From: Kiloniellales bacterium
Lineage (GTDB): Bacteria; Pseudomonadota; Alphaproteobacteria; Kiloniellales; JAKSBE01
DNA length: 5,010 bases
NCBI GenBank assembly: GCA_030067055.1
Contig: JASJAL010000430.1
Location: forward strand, 1-5,010
Reading direction: 5' to 3'
Position 1 is the stretch's first letter. Every line of letters begins with the position of its first letter. The position numbers were made by a program, and so were the translations under genes. Shown here in pieces: positions 1-5,010 of the stretch. A model generated the notes under the pieces. The model did no database searches. It had not been told where the DNA came from and saw nothing but the letters and a program-made list of their open reading frames with translations.

Positions 1-1
1 G

Positions 2-325
2 CTGATGGAAAGGGGCGTCAGCCGCATTCTGCATTCCGTCGGCATGCTGCCGGGCTATCGAGCGGATGCCGCCAAGGGCACCCGCGAGCTTCGGGTTCAA
101 GGCTCGGTCTATGCCTATGGCACCGGCCTGTTCGAGCCCTACAAAGACCTCGGCGACGACGTCGAGACCGACGACGCGGTGGGCGCCATCCACCATCCCG
201 AGGAACCCTGGCGCGAAGCGACAGAGGTGCATTCCCCCTACGACGGCATGGTCCTGTGCAAGCGTGTACCTGGCCGGGTGGAGCGCGGCGACTGCGTCTT
301 TCAGATCGCAACGGACTCGGAATGA
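2..325 (+). CDS. AstE/aspartoacylase-family deacylase, C-terminal part (5' end outside window)
   Basis: The reading frame is open from the first bases and stops with TGA at 323-325, so the window shows only the last 107 residues of a longer protein. The visible part matches the C-terminal beta domain of the succinylglutamate desuccinylase/aspartoacylase superfamily: a segment GLFEPYKDLGDDVETDD, then GAIHHPEEP, then SPYDGMVLCKRVPGRVERGD and a final FQIA strand. This resembles the 'dGiv...pg.v..Gd.v..ia' ending seen in N-acetyl-diaminobutyrate deacetylases (DoeB/EutE) and related enzymes. Family members hydrolyse an N-acyl group from an amino acid with a zinc site, but the zinc ligands lie in the missing N-terminal part. 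The ATG at 5-7 is an internal methionine, not a start. The PLP-enzyme gene begins 31 bases downstream on the same strand, suggesting co-transcription. Substrate (ectoine intermediate, acyl-cysteine conjugate or other) cannot be decided. Confidence 0.8.
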   Translation: MMERGVSRILHSVGMLPGYRADAAKGTRELRVQGSVYAYGTGLFEPYKDLGDDVETDDAVGAIHHPEEPWREATEVHSPYDGMVLCKRVPGRVERGDCVFQIATDSE

Positions 326-356
326 GAAGCGCGGGCACCCTCCCGGGGCGAACGCC

Positions 357-1547
357 ATGACGGGCCGCGGGCCTGGACCGAACCGCTTCGACGAGGACAT
401 CGACCGGCGCGAAGTGCCTGCGCTGAAGGTTCATCCGATCGTCCTGGGGCCGGACGGAGGCGATCTCTTCCCTGCCGGTGTGGCCGACATGGATTTCCGG
501 GCGCCGCCCTGCGTTATCGAGGCGCTGCAGAAAAGGCTCGACCACGGCGTCTTCGGCTACGAGACGGTGCCGGATGGCTTGCTGCCGGCGCTCACGGCCT
601 GGCTGCATGCGCGTCAGGGATGGCCTGTGGATCCCGGTCATGTGCTTCGCGCGCCGAATGTCCTGAATGCCCTGGCCATTGCGGCGTCGCTGTTCACCGA
701 CGAAGGCGACGGGGTGATCGTTCAACCGCCCGTGTTCTTCGATTTCTTCGACATCCTGCGCGAGAACAAGCGAGCCCTCGTCGCCAATCCCCTGGTTCTG
801 CAGGACGGTCGCTATGTCATGGACTTCGAGGATCTTGAGCTGAAGGCCTCGGACCCGCGCACCAGGATGATCTACCTCTGCAATCCCCACAATCCCGTGG
901 GCCGGGTCTGGACGGACCGGGAGCTGCGCGCCCTGGGAGATATTTGCGCGCGCCACGACGTTCTGGTCGTCGCCGATGAGATGCACGGCGATCTGGTGTT
1001 CTCCGGCAAGAGGTACACGCCCTTCGCTTCGCTCGGGCCGGAATTCTCCGAGAACTGCATCACCTGTCTGTCGCCGGCGAAGACCTTCAACATCGCCGCC
1101 TGCTGCTCGGCCTTCACCGTCATCACCGATGATCGCAAGCGCAAAGCCTTTCAGGCCGAGAACAGCCGCCTGACGGTGAACAAGAACAACGCCTTTGCCA
1201 ACGTGGCGATGGAGGCTGCCTTCACGCAGGGACGGCCCTGGTTGGAAGATGTGCTGGCTTACCTCGAGGGCAACGTCGATCTGGTCAGAGATCACCTGGA
1301 CGAGATCGATACCGTCGACCTGATCGAACCGGAGGGAACCTTCCTGCTGTGGCTGGATCTCAGGAAGTTGGGACTTTCACCCGACGACCTGGCGGCCTTC
1401 CTGCGCAAGAGGGCGAAGTGGGCGGTCACGCACGGTCGGGCCTTCGGCGAGGAAGGCGCCGGATTCGCCAGGGTCAATATCGCCTGCACCCGCGCCAAGC
1501 TGGAGGCGGCACTCGATAAATTCACAAGCGCCGTCCGGTCGCTTTAG
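357..1547 (+). CDS. PatB/MalY-type PLP-dependent enzyme (C-S beta-lyase or aminotransferase)
   Basis: This is a 396-residue fold-type I PLP enzyme of the MalY/PatB group, whose known members cleave cystathionine-like C-S bonds or act as aminotransferases. Visible landmarks in order are GVADMDF (41-47), typical of the group's N-terminus; VFGY (65-68); YLCNPHNPVGRVW (173-185), with the PLP-contacting Asn; VVADEMHGDLVF (204-215), where Asp207 should pair with the pyridine nitrogen; SPAKTFNIA (239-247), with Lys242 as the Schiff-base lysine; and ARVNIACTRAKLEAAL (371-386), with Arg372 expected to bind the substrate carboxylate. All key residues are present and the length is normal for the family. 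The frame is open back to about position 66, but that part overlaps the upstream deacylase and lacks family similarity, so ATG 357 is chosen; a weak GGGGCG lies just upstream. The enzyme is cytosolic, with no signal peptide. C-S lyase is favoured over aminotransferase, but this is not proven. Confidence 0.9.
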   Translation: MTGRGPGPNRFDEDIDRREVPALKVHPIVLGPDGGDLFPAGVADMDFRAPPCVIEALQKRLDHGVFGYETVPDGLLPALTAWLHARQGWPVDPGHVLRAPNVLNALAIAASLFTDEGDGVIVQPPVFFDFFDILRENKRALVANPLVLQDGRYVMDFEDLELKASDPRTRMIYLCNPHNPVGRVWTDRELRALGDICARHDVLVVADEMHGDLVFSGKRYTPFASLGPEFSENCITCLSPAKTFNIAACCSAFTVITDDRKRKAFQAENSRLTVNKNNAFANVAMEAAFTQGRPWLEDVLAYLEGNVDLVRDHLDEIDTVDLIEPEGTFLLWLDLRKLGLSPDDLAAFLRKRAKWAVTHGRAFGEEGAGFARVNIACTRAKLEAALDKFTSAVRSL

Positions 1548-1566
1548 CGAAAGCGCCTCCGGTCGC
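1526..1566. repeat. Imperfect 16-17 base direct repeat flanking a small hairpin at the PLP gene stop
   Basis: The sequence AAGCGCCGTCCGGTCGC at 1526-1542 recurs as AAGCGCCTCCGGTCGC at 1551-1566, differing only by one missing G. Between and overlapping the copies is the perfect hairpin CGCTTT-AGCG-AAAGCG (1540-1555), which includes the TAG stop of the PLP gene at 1545-1547. No T-run follows, so it is not a convincing intrinsic terminator. It may be a short duplication that shaped the gene's 3' end, or a weak transcript-end structure. Confidence 0.45.
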
Positions 1567-1762
1567 GACGGATGTCTGTCCAAGGTCTCCCTCGGAACTT
1601 CCGCGACCCAAACATCGGAGTCCGGCAACTGGCCGGGGCAGACGTCGGTCACGCGCACCCCGCTGCGGCGTCGTCCCAGGCGCAGGTCGAGGACCGACGC
1701 GCGGACCGCGATTCTCGCCGGCAACGTGGCGTGGGGGCACTATACGGTGGAACCGGCTGACT
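1548..1762. other. Convergent spacer without a recognised gene
   Basis: This 215-base spacer separates the 3' ends of the PLP gene and the GFA-type gene. It holds a 5-base-stem hairpin, CCGGC-AACTG-GCCGG (1622-1636), without a T-run. On the minus strand, one frame is open from just after a TAG at 1740-1742 leftwards into the PLP gene. Its first 41 codons end in G or C in 38 cases, as in a real gene here, but there is no ATG or GTG start (only TTG at 1722-1724) and I recognise no family in the product. It could be a remnant of an older gene or chance in GC-rich DNA. Confidence 0.4.
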
Positions 1763-2173
1763 TCACTCGATCGGACGGCCGCCCTTGCCGCCGGCCGGGC
1801 CGGGGAACTGCGGCAGGCCATCGGCGAGCTCGATCGCCGGCAGCCGGCTGCTGGTGTAGGTGTGGCAGGCGACGTCGACCTGCTCGGGGGAATCCAGGCT
1901 GCCCAGCGAGAGGAATACGATCCCGTCGGCCTCGAAGGTCAGCGAGCTGCCGCAGGTGCCGCAGAAGCGGCGCAGGACACCCTCCGAGGAGCGGTAGACC
2001 TCGAGCTGCCCTTGCGTCCATTCCAGGACCCCGTCCTGGAACTCGACGAAGCCGGTGAAGGGCGCGCCGGAAACCTTGCGGCACATCCCGCAATGACAGT
2101 AGCTCGCGTAGTTCGGTGGTTCACCGGCCAGGTACCGGATCGCGCCGCAGAGACAGCCTCCCGTCCATTCCAT
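1763..2173 (-). CDS. GFA (glutathione-dependent formaldehyde-activating)/CENP-V domain zinc protein
   Basis: The 136-residue product is a single GFA/CENP-V domain, the usual size for these small proteins. The zinc-binding cysteine pattern is complete: GGCLCGAIRY (5-14) gives Cys7 and Cys9, CHCGMCRK (26-33) gives Cys26, Cys28 and Cys31, and FCGTCGSSL (70-78) gives Cys71 and Cys74. The tail HTYTSSRLPAIELADGLPQF (104-123) is the conserved C-terminal element of the family. The founding member (Gfa of Paracoccus) accelerates S-hydroxymethylglutathione formation, but most paralogues have no proven activity, so formaldehyde detoxification should not be assumed. It is expected to be cytosolic; there is no signal peptide. 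The ATG at 2171-2173 is supported by a GGAGG six bases upstream. It is divergent from the deaminase gene and convergent with the PLP enzyme gene, and looks monocistronic. Confidence 0.92.
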   Translation of the reverse strand: MEWTGGCLCGAIRYLAGEPPNYASYCHCGMCRKVSGAPFTGFVEFQDGVLEWTQGQLEVYRSSEGVLRRFCGTCGSSLTFEADGIVFLSLGSLDSPEQVDVACHTYTSSRLPAIELADGLPQFPGPAGGKGGRPIE

Positions 2174-2179
2174 GCCGTG

Positions 2180-2184
2180 CCTCC
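2180..2184 (-). promoter_or_regulatory. Shine-Dalgarno site of the GFA-type gene
   Basis: GGAGG on the minus strand lies six bases before the ATG at 2171-2173. It is the clearest ribosome binding site in the window and fixes the start of the GFA-type gene. Confidence 0.75.
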
Positions 2185-2245
2185 ATCGACGTTGGGCGAA
2201 CTAGCCGAACCGCAGCCTTGAACTTAACCGGTCACAAGACAAGCC

Positions 2246-2270
2246 GGATCGAACCGCGACGGTTCAATCC
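2246..2270. promoter_or_regulatory. Imperfect palindrome between divergent genes, candidate operator
   Basis: GGATCGAACC (2246-2255), spacer GCGAC, then GGTTCAATCC (2261-2270) form 10-base arms with nine complementary positions; the single mismatch is C2250/A2266. It lies in the 124-base region between the divergent starts of the GFA-type gene (2173) and the deaminase gene (2298). The size and spacing fit a dimeric regulator's binding site. No adjacent regulator gene is in the window. A very weak promoter reading for the deaminase, TTCAAT (2263-2268), 17 bases, TAGCAT (2286-2291), would overlap the right arm. Symmetry is seen directly; regulatory function is inferred. Confidence 0.4.
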
Positions 2271-2297
2271 CCTCGGTATTTGCCCTAGCATGGTGCC

Positions 2298-2759
2298 ATG
2301 CAAGGCTTGGACGCGAACAGGCGGCACGGCTTGCGCGCAATCTTGGGCGCGGGGCTGTTGCTGCTCGGCCGCAGGAGAGCCGCGGCCGCGGGCGAGGTCG
2401 CTCAACCTGCCGAGGCGACCGCACAAGCCTTCATGGCGCGCGCCTTCGCCATGAAGCAGGCGGCCCGGGAGGCCGGCGATCAAGGCTACGGCGCGGTGGT
2501 GGTGCGGGACGGGCGGATCATCGCCGAATCGCCCAGTCGGGTCGTCACCGCGGGCGACCCCAGCGCCCATGCCGAGATGGAAGCGATCCGCGCCGCGGCG
2601 CGCGCGACCGGGTCCCGCGATCTCTCCGGCGCGGTCCTCTATTCCTCCTCGCGGCCCTGTCCCATGTGCGAGGGCGCCGCCAGCTTCGCCGGCATCTCCG
2701 AGATGATCCACGGCCAGGACCTGACCTCCGCCGGTCGGCCCAGGCTGATGCGCTGCTAG
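2298..2759 (+). CDS. Nucleoside/cytidine-deaminase-fold protein with Tat-like N-terminal signal
   Basis: The 153-residue product has the zinc deaminase signature of the CDA/TadA/guanine deaminase superfamily. HAEMEAI (91-97) supplies the zinc ligand His91 and proton-shuttling Glu93, and PCPMCEGA (120-127) supplies Cys121 and Cys124. The domain runs from about residue 45 to 140, with GYGAVVVRDGRIIAES (63-78) as its central strands. The N-terminus is unusual: NRRHGLRAILGAGLLLLG (7-24) resembles a twin-arginine signal, a positive n-region followed by a hydrophobic segment, and Ala-rich residues 28-31 could hold a cleavage site. The charged RRR at 25-27 after the hydrophobic core is atypical. Starting at Met46 would remove the signal but has no visible ribosome site; ATG 2298 also lacks one. 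The C-terminus is short, ending GRPRLMRC, without the longer helical tail of guanine deaminases. Substrate unknown: guanine, cytosine or a nucleoside are possible. Confidence 0.82.
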   Translation: MQGLDANRRHGLRAILGAGLLLLGRRRAAAAGEVAQPAEATAQAFMARAFAMKQAAREAGDQGYGAVVVRDGRIIAESPSRVVTAGDPSAHAEMEAIRAAARATGSRDLSGAVLYSSSRPCPMCEGAASFAGISEMIHGQDLTSAGRPRLMRC

Positions 2760-2903
2760 CAACCGCAGGCCGGCAGGTCCGACGGCGGCGAGGCCATCGG
2801 GACAACCCGCCCGAGGCACCCGGCCCTATTGCACGGCTTCCGACGTCCACGGTTTCATCGCGCTCTGTGCCCCGACTCCGAGAAGCTCGACCGTGCCGGC
2901 CAT

Positions 2904-2917
2904 GCCGGATGTCCGGC
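2904..2917 (-). terminator. Hairpin just after dgoA, possible transcript end
   Basis: GCCGG-ATGT-CCGGC is a perfect 5-base stem (6 bases if the loop is tightened) that begins three bases after the dgoA stop on the minus strand, within the 161-base convergent spacer 2760-2920. No T-run follows, so it does not meet the criterion for an intrinsic terminator; it may only protect the 3' end, or be chance in GC-rich DNA. Nothing else was recognised in this spacer. Confidence 0.25.
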
Positions 2918-2920
2918 CGC

Positions 2921-3565
2921 TCATGCGGGCGCCTCTTCGAAGACCTCGTCATAGGCGGCGATGACCGCTTGTGCCTTGGCGGCGACCGCCTGCGGCGCAT
3001 CGCCCGGCCTGTAGAGGCTCGAGCCGAGTCCGAAGCAGCGGACCCCGGCGGCGGCATAGGCGGCGAAGTCGGCCTCGGAGACGCCGCCGACCGCGGCCAT
3101 CACCGTATCCGCGGGCAGCACGGCGCGGATCGCGGCCAGGCCGCCGGGGCCCAGCGCGCTGGCCGGGAAGATCTTGAGGGCGGCGGCGCCGCAGCGCAGC
3201 GCGGCAAGCGCCTCGGTGGCGGTGAAGACGCCGGGCAAGGTCACCAGGCCGACTTCGACCGCGCGCCGCAGCACCGCCTCGTCGATGTTCGGGCTGACCA
3301 TCAGCCGGCCGCCGGAATCCCGCAGGCGGTCGACGTCCTCGGGTTCGAGGACCGTGCCCGCCCCGACCAGGAGTTCCGCGCCGAAGCCGCGTGCCAGGCG
3401 TTCGATCGAAGCGAAGGGCTCCGGCGAGTTGAGCGGCACTTCGATCGCCTCGAAGCCGGCCTCGGCCAGAGCTCCGGCGACGCCCTCGACTTCGTCGGGA
3501 GCGATGCCGCGCAGGATCGCGACGAGATCCCGTCGGAGCCTCGGCCAGGGTTTCGCAGCGGTCAT
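2921..3565 (-). CDS. dgoA: 2-dehydro-3-deoxy-6-phosphogalactonate aldolase
   Basis: This 214-residue class I aldolase of the KDPG/KHG family splits 2-keto-3-deoxy-6-phosphogalactonate to pyruvate and glyceraldehyde 3-phosphate in the cytosol. Landmarks are AILRGI (16-21), with the substrate-binding Arg18; IEVPLNSPEP (41-50), with catalytic Glu42; GAGTVL (68-73); VSPN (90-93); LKIFPAS (130-136), with Schiff-base Lys131; and AVGGVS (158-163), the phosphate loop. The motif PLNSP and the Val before the GG pair (Val159) are typical of the galacto-type DgoA; KDPG aldolases (Eda) usually have LRTP and Thr there. The length is close to E. coli DgoA. The ATG at 3563-3565 overlaps the dgoK stop by four bases (ATGA), implying translational coupling and one operon. 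No key residue is missing. Confidence 0.94.
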   Translation of the reverse strand: MTAAKPWPRLRRDLVAILRGIAPDEVEGVAGALAEAGFEAIEVPLNSPEPFASIERLARGFGAELLVGAGTVLEPEDVDRLRDSGGRLMVSPNIDEAVLRRAVEVGLVTLPGVFTATEALAALRCGAAALKIFPASALGPGGLAAIRAVLPADTVMAAVGGVSEADFAAYAAAGVRCFGLGSSLYRPGDAPQAVAAKAQAVIAAYDEVFEEAPA

Positions 3566-4515
3566 GCCGGCCGCCCCGAGAGTCCGCCGGCACCGCCTTC
3601 GGAGGCGATGGCCATGAGGCCGGCGCAGACCGCCCTTTCGGCATCCACCGTCTCCACCGCGGCGCCGGCCACGGTCAGGGCGGTGCCGTAGTAGCGCGCC
3701 ATCCCGCTGCTCGCGACCAGGGTCACCGCGACGGGCGCGACCTCGCCGCTCAGGGCGGCTGCGACCTCGGCACCGATCAGGAACCCGGAGAGCCGTGCCA
3801 CGGCATCGCTGCCCGCCAGGCCGTCGAGGAGGCCGGCCGCGCGGATCGAGAAAAGCTCGGCAAGGAAGCGCTCAGGCGCCGCCAGCGCGCGTTTCAGGGC
3901 CGCGATGAAGACCGGGTTCTCAGGGTCGAAGGGGGCCTCGGCGTCGGCGCCGGCCAGGCTGTGGCGCAGAATCGAATGCCTGGAGAGGACTGCGTAGAGC
4001 TCGCCGGTCAGGTAGCTGGTGAAGTCCTCGACCCGCCGGTCTTCCAGCACGACCCACTTGGAATGGGTGCCGGGCAGGCAGACTCGCATCCGGTCGGCCG
4101 CGCGGATCGCGGCGACGCCGATCAGTTGGGTCTCCTCGCCCCGCATGACGTCGGGCGCGGCGGGGTCGCGCTTGGCCAGGCCGGGCACGATGCGCACGTC
4201 CAGACCGATAGCCGGCACCGCCACCACGGCTTCGGCGAGCTGGTTCAGCGACGCGGGCAAGTCGACGTAGGGCGCCTCGACCCAGCCCTCGTGCGAACCG
4301 GCCATGCCGCAGATCAGGATCGGCAGGGTCTCCGGCGCCGACACCTGCCTCAGGTGGTCCCGCAGCACCGCCTCGAAGCCGAGGCGCCGCCCCGCCTCCA
4401 GGCCTTCCGGCCCCTGTCTCTGGACCAGGGCCCGGCCTTGGGAGTCGAGCAGCCAGAGCCGGAAGCGCGAGGTGCCCCAGTCGACCGCCGCCAGAACGGG
4501 CGCACCCTCGTTCAT
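3562..4515 (-). CDS. dgoK: 2-dehydro-3-deoxygalactonokinase
   Basis: The 317-residue product is a DgoK-family sugar-acid kinase that phosphorylates 2-keto-3-deoxygalactonate at C6 with ATP, supplying the substrate of the DgoA encoded next. Family hallmarks are AVDWGTSRFRLWLLD (10-24), the N-terminal nucleotide-phosphate loop; LICGMAGSHEGWVEAPYVDLP (67-87); PGLAKRDPAAPDVMRGEETQ (111-130); CLPGTHSKWV (146-155); and the C-terminal LVASSGMARYYGTAL (266-280). All family blocks are present and the length is normal for the family. The ATG at 4513-4515 has GGAAG six bases upstream (4522-4526). Its TGA overlaps the dgoA ATG. The protein is cytosolic. A fused kinase-aldolase exists in some bacteria; here the two are separate but coupled. 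Substrate assignment rests on family identity and the dgoA neighbour. Confidence 0.95.
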   Translation of the reverse strand: MNEGAPVLAAVDWGTSRFRLWLLDSQGRALVQRQGPEGLEAGRRLGFEAVLRDHLRQVSAPETLPILICGMAGSHEGWVEAPYVDLPASLNQLAEAVVAVPAIGLDVRIVPGLAKRDPAAPDVMRGEETQLIGVAAIRAADRMRVCLPGTHSKWVVLEDRRVEDFTSYLTGELYAVLSRHSILRHSLAGADAEAPFDPENPVFIAALKRALAAPERFLAELFSIRAAGLLDGLAGSDAVARLSGFLIGAEVAAALSGEVAPVAVTLVASSGMARYYGTALTVAGAAVETVDAERAVCAGLMAIASEGGAGGLSGRPA

Positions 4516-4730
4516 GCCCGACTTCCGCGGCCGATCAGCCTTATGTCGCCGGTCAGCTCGACGCCGAGCCGGCAGGGCCTCAGGGGTGCATGGGAGGGGC
4601 CAAGCCCCAATTCAGAGGAAAACGGCTTCATTTTCATGCCAAGGCGACGCTTCACCAAGAGCCTTGCGACCTCGTGTCCGAAGCTGGACTTCAGCAAAGC
4701 GTCCGCAGATTGTCCCCCCGATTTTGGTCT
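4516..4730. other. Spacer between enolase-superfamily gene and dgoK, no confirmed gene
   Basis: This 215-base gap is long for genes of one operon. It holds a hairpin GCTCG-ACGC-CGAGC (4556-4569), optionally enclosed by GCCG/CGGC (4548-4551 and 4570-4573), and a smaller one GGGGC-CAA-GCCCC (4596-4608); neither has a T-run on the minus strand. A 61-codon minus-strand frame (4512-4697) starts only with TTG, has no clear ribosome site, and ends in an ATGA overlap with the dgoK start. It resembles no family I know. The part at about 4609-4650 is noticeably more A/T-rich than its surroundings, which could mark a promoter for dgoK-dgoA, but no convincing -35/-10 pair is visible. Confidence 0.4.
4522..4526 (-). 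promoter_or_regulatory. Shine-Dalgarno site of dgoK
   Basis: GGAAG on the minus strand lies six bases before the dgoK ATG, supporting translation initiation at 4515 rather than at a later Val or Met codon. Confidence 0.55.
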
Positions 4731-5010
4731 CTAGGCCGTCGACGACCGCTGATACCTCGATCTTGCCAGCCACTCGGGATCGATGTCGACGCCCCAGCCG
4801 GGGGCGTCGGTGACCCGGGCCTGGCCATCCTCGATGGCATAGGGCGATTCGACGTAGAGGCCTTCCTGCCAGGGATAGTAGTCGGGTCCCTCGATCGAGA
4901 ACTCCAGGTACTTGCCGGCATTGGGTATCGCCCGCAGGAGGTGCATGGTGAAGAGCGTGACCAGCGAGAGGTTGGCGCAGTGCGGGGTCACCGGCAGGCC
5001 GGCGGCCTCG
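4731..5010 (-). CDS. Enolase-superfamily (mandelate racemase type) sugar-acid dehydratase/cycloisomerase, C-terminal part
   Basis: The frame is open from the right edge and ends with TAG at 4731-4733, giving the last 92 residues of a protein that continues beyond the window. The sequence matches the C-terminal end of mandelate racemase/muconate lactonizing enzymes: VTPHCANLSLV, HLLRAIPNAGKYLEFS, where the LE glutamate belongs to the last barrel strand, and the capping-domain return VTDAPGWGVDIDPEWL, typical of acid-sugar dehydratases. Members abstract the proton alpha to a carboxylate in a Mg-dependent reaction, often dehydrating aldonates to 2-keto-3-deoxy acids. With dgoK and dgoA downstream, formation of 2-keto-3-deoxygalactonate or a precursor is the likely role. 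The C-terminus does not look like that of E. coli DgoD as I recall it, so a different substrate, such as galactarolactone or 3,6-anhydrogalactonate, is possible. The GTG at 4989-4991 is an internal Val codon. Confidence 0.85.
   Translation of the reverse strand, partial: EAAGLPVTPHCANLSLVTLFTMHLLRAIPNAGKYLEFSIEGPDYYPWQEGLYVESPYAIEDGQARVTDAPGWGVDIDPEWLARSRYQRSSTA

Noticed and set aside
66..356. N-terminal extension of the PLP enzyme back to position 66.
   Set aside because: The extension is the shadow of the upstream deacylase frame and adds no family similarity; PatB/MalY enzymes are about 390 residues long and start near ATG 357.
18..1295. A 425-codon open frame on the minus strand opposite the deacylase and PLP genes.
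   Set aside because: It is antisense to two well-supported genes, its product is low-complexity and Arg-rich with no family motif, and long antisense frames are expected in GC-rich coding DNA.
2241..2275. Minus-strand GGTTCGATCC resembling a tRNA T-arm, a possible tRNA or attachment site.
   Set aside because: The expected five-base T-stem does not pair, and no acceptor, D-arm or anticodon arm can be drawn around it; it is better explained as one arm of the palindrome.
2666..3691. A 341-codon plus-strand open frame.
   Set aside because: It is the antisense shadow of dgoA with its flanks; the translation has no recognisable domain, while the opposite strand encodes a complete aldolase.
3961..4734. 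A 257-codon plus-strand open frame.
   Set aside because: It is antisense to dgoK and rich in His/Arg/Gln low-complexity sequence; dgoK on the minus strand has all its family motifs.
4637..4735. A 32-codon plus-strand frame starting MPRRRFT, reminiscent of the first residues of IS3-type transposases.
   Set aside because: Only about six residues look similar, the rest does not, no terminal inverted repeats are nearby, and there is no well-spaced ribosome site.

Overview
The window is a gene-dense, GC-rich stretch of a bacterial chromosome with strong G/C preference at third codon positions. The gene families (AstE/DoeB-like deacylase, PatB/MalY-type PLP enzyme, GFA-type zinc protein, DgoK/DgoA, mandelate racemase-type enolase) and the codon style fit a metabolically versatile alphaproteobacterium. 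That placement is an inference from style and content; no rRNA or other taxonomic marker is present.

Layout from left to right. (1) The 3' end of an AstE/aspartoacylase-like deacylase gene on the plus strand is followed 31 bases later by a complete PatB/MalY-type PLP enzyme gene on the same strand. They look like one transcription unit. (2) A 215-base convergent spacer follows, holding a short direct repeat with a small hairpin at the PLP gene's stop codon and an unexplained coding-like stretch on the minus strand. (3) A GFA/CENP-V-type zinc-cysteine protein (minus) and a nucleoside/cytidine-deaminase-fold protein (plus) are transcribed divergently from a 124-base region that contains a 10-base-arm imperfect palindrome. 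The deaminase carries an N-terminal extension resembling a Tat signal. (4) After a 161-base convergent spacer comes a minus-strand sugar-acid cluster: dgoA, dgoK (overlapping by 4 bases as ATGA) and, 215 bases further upstream, the C-terminal part of an enolase-superfamily sugar-acid dehydratase or cycloisomerase that runs off the window.

How the genes work together: the minus-strand cluster reads as the lower part of a 2-keto-3-deoxygalactonate (KDGal) route. The enolase-superfamily enzyme would generate KDGal or a precursor, DgoK would phosphorylate it, and DgoA would split it to pyruvate and glyceraldehyde 3-phosphate. The plus-strand pair at the left combines hydrolysis of an acyl-amino acid with a PLP-dependent lyase or aminotransferase reaction; its substrate is not visible from sequence.

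No tRNA, rRNA, CRISPR array, insertion sequence or phage gene was seen. There is no strong candidate for a wholly new system. The points most worth a second look are the apparently exported deaminase, the deacylase plus C-S-lyase-like pair, the palindrome between the divergent genes, and the unannotated coding-like stretches in the spacers.
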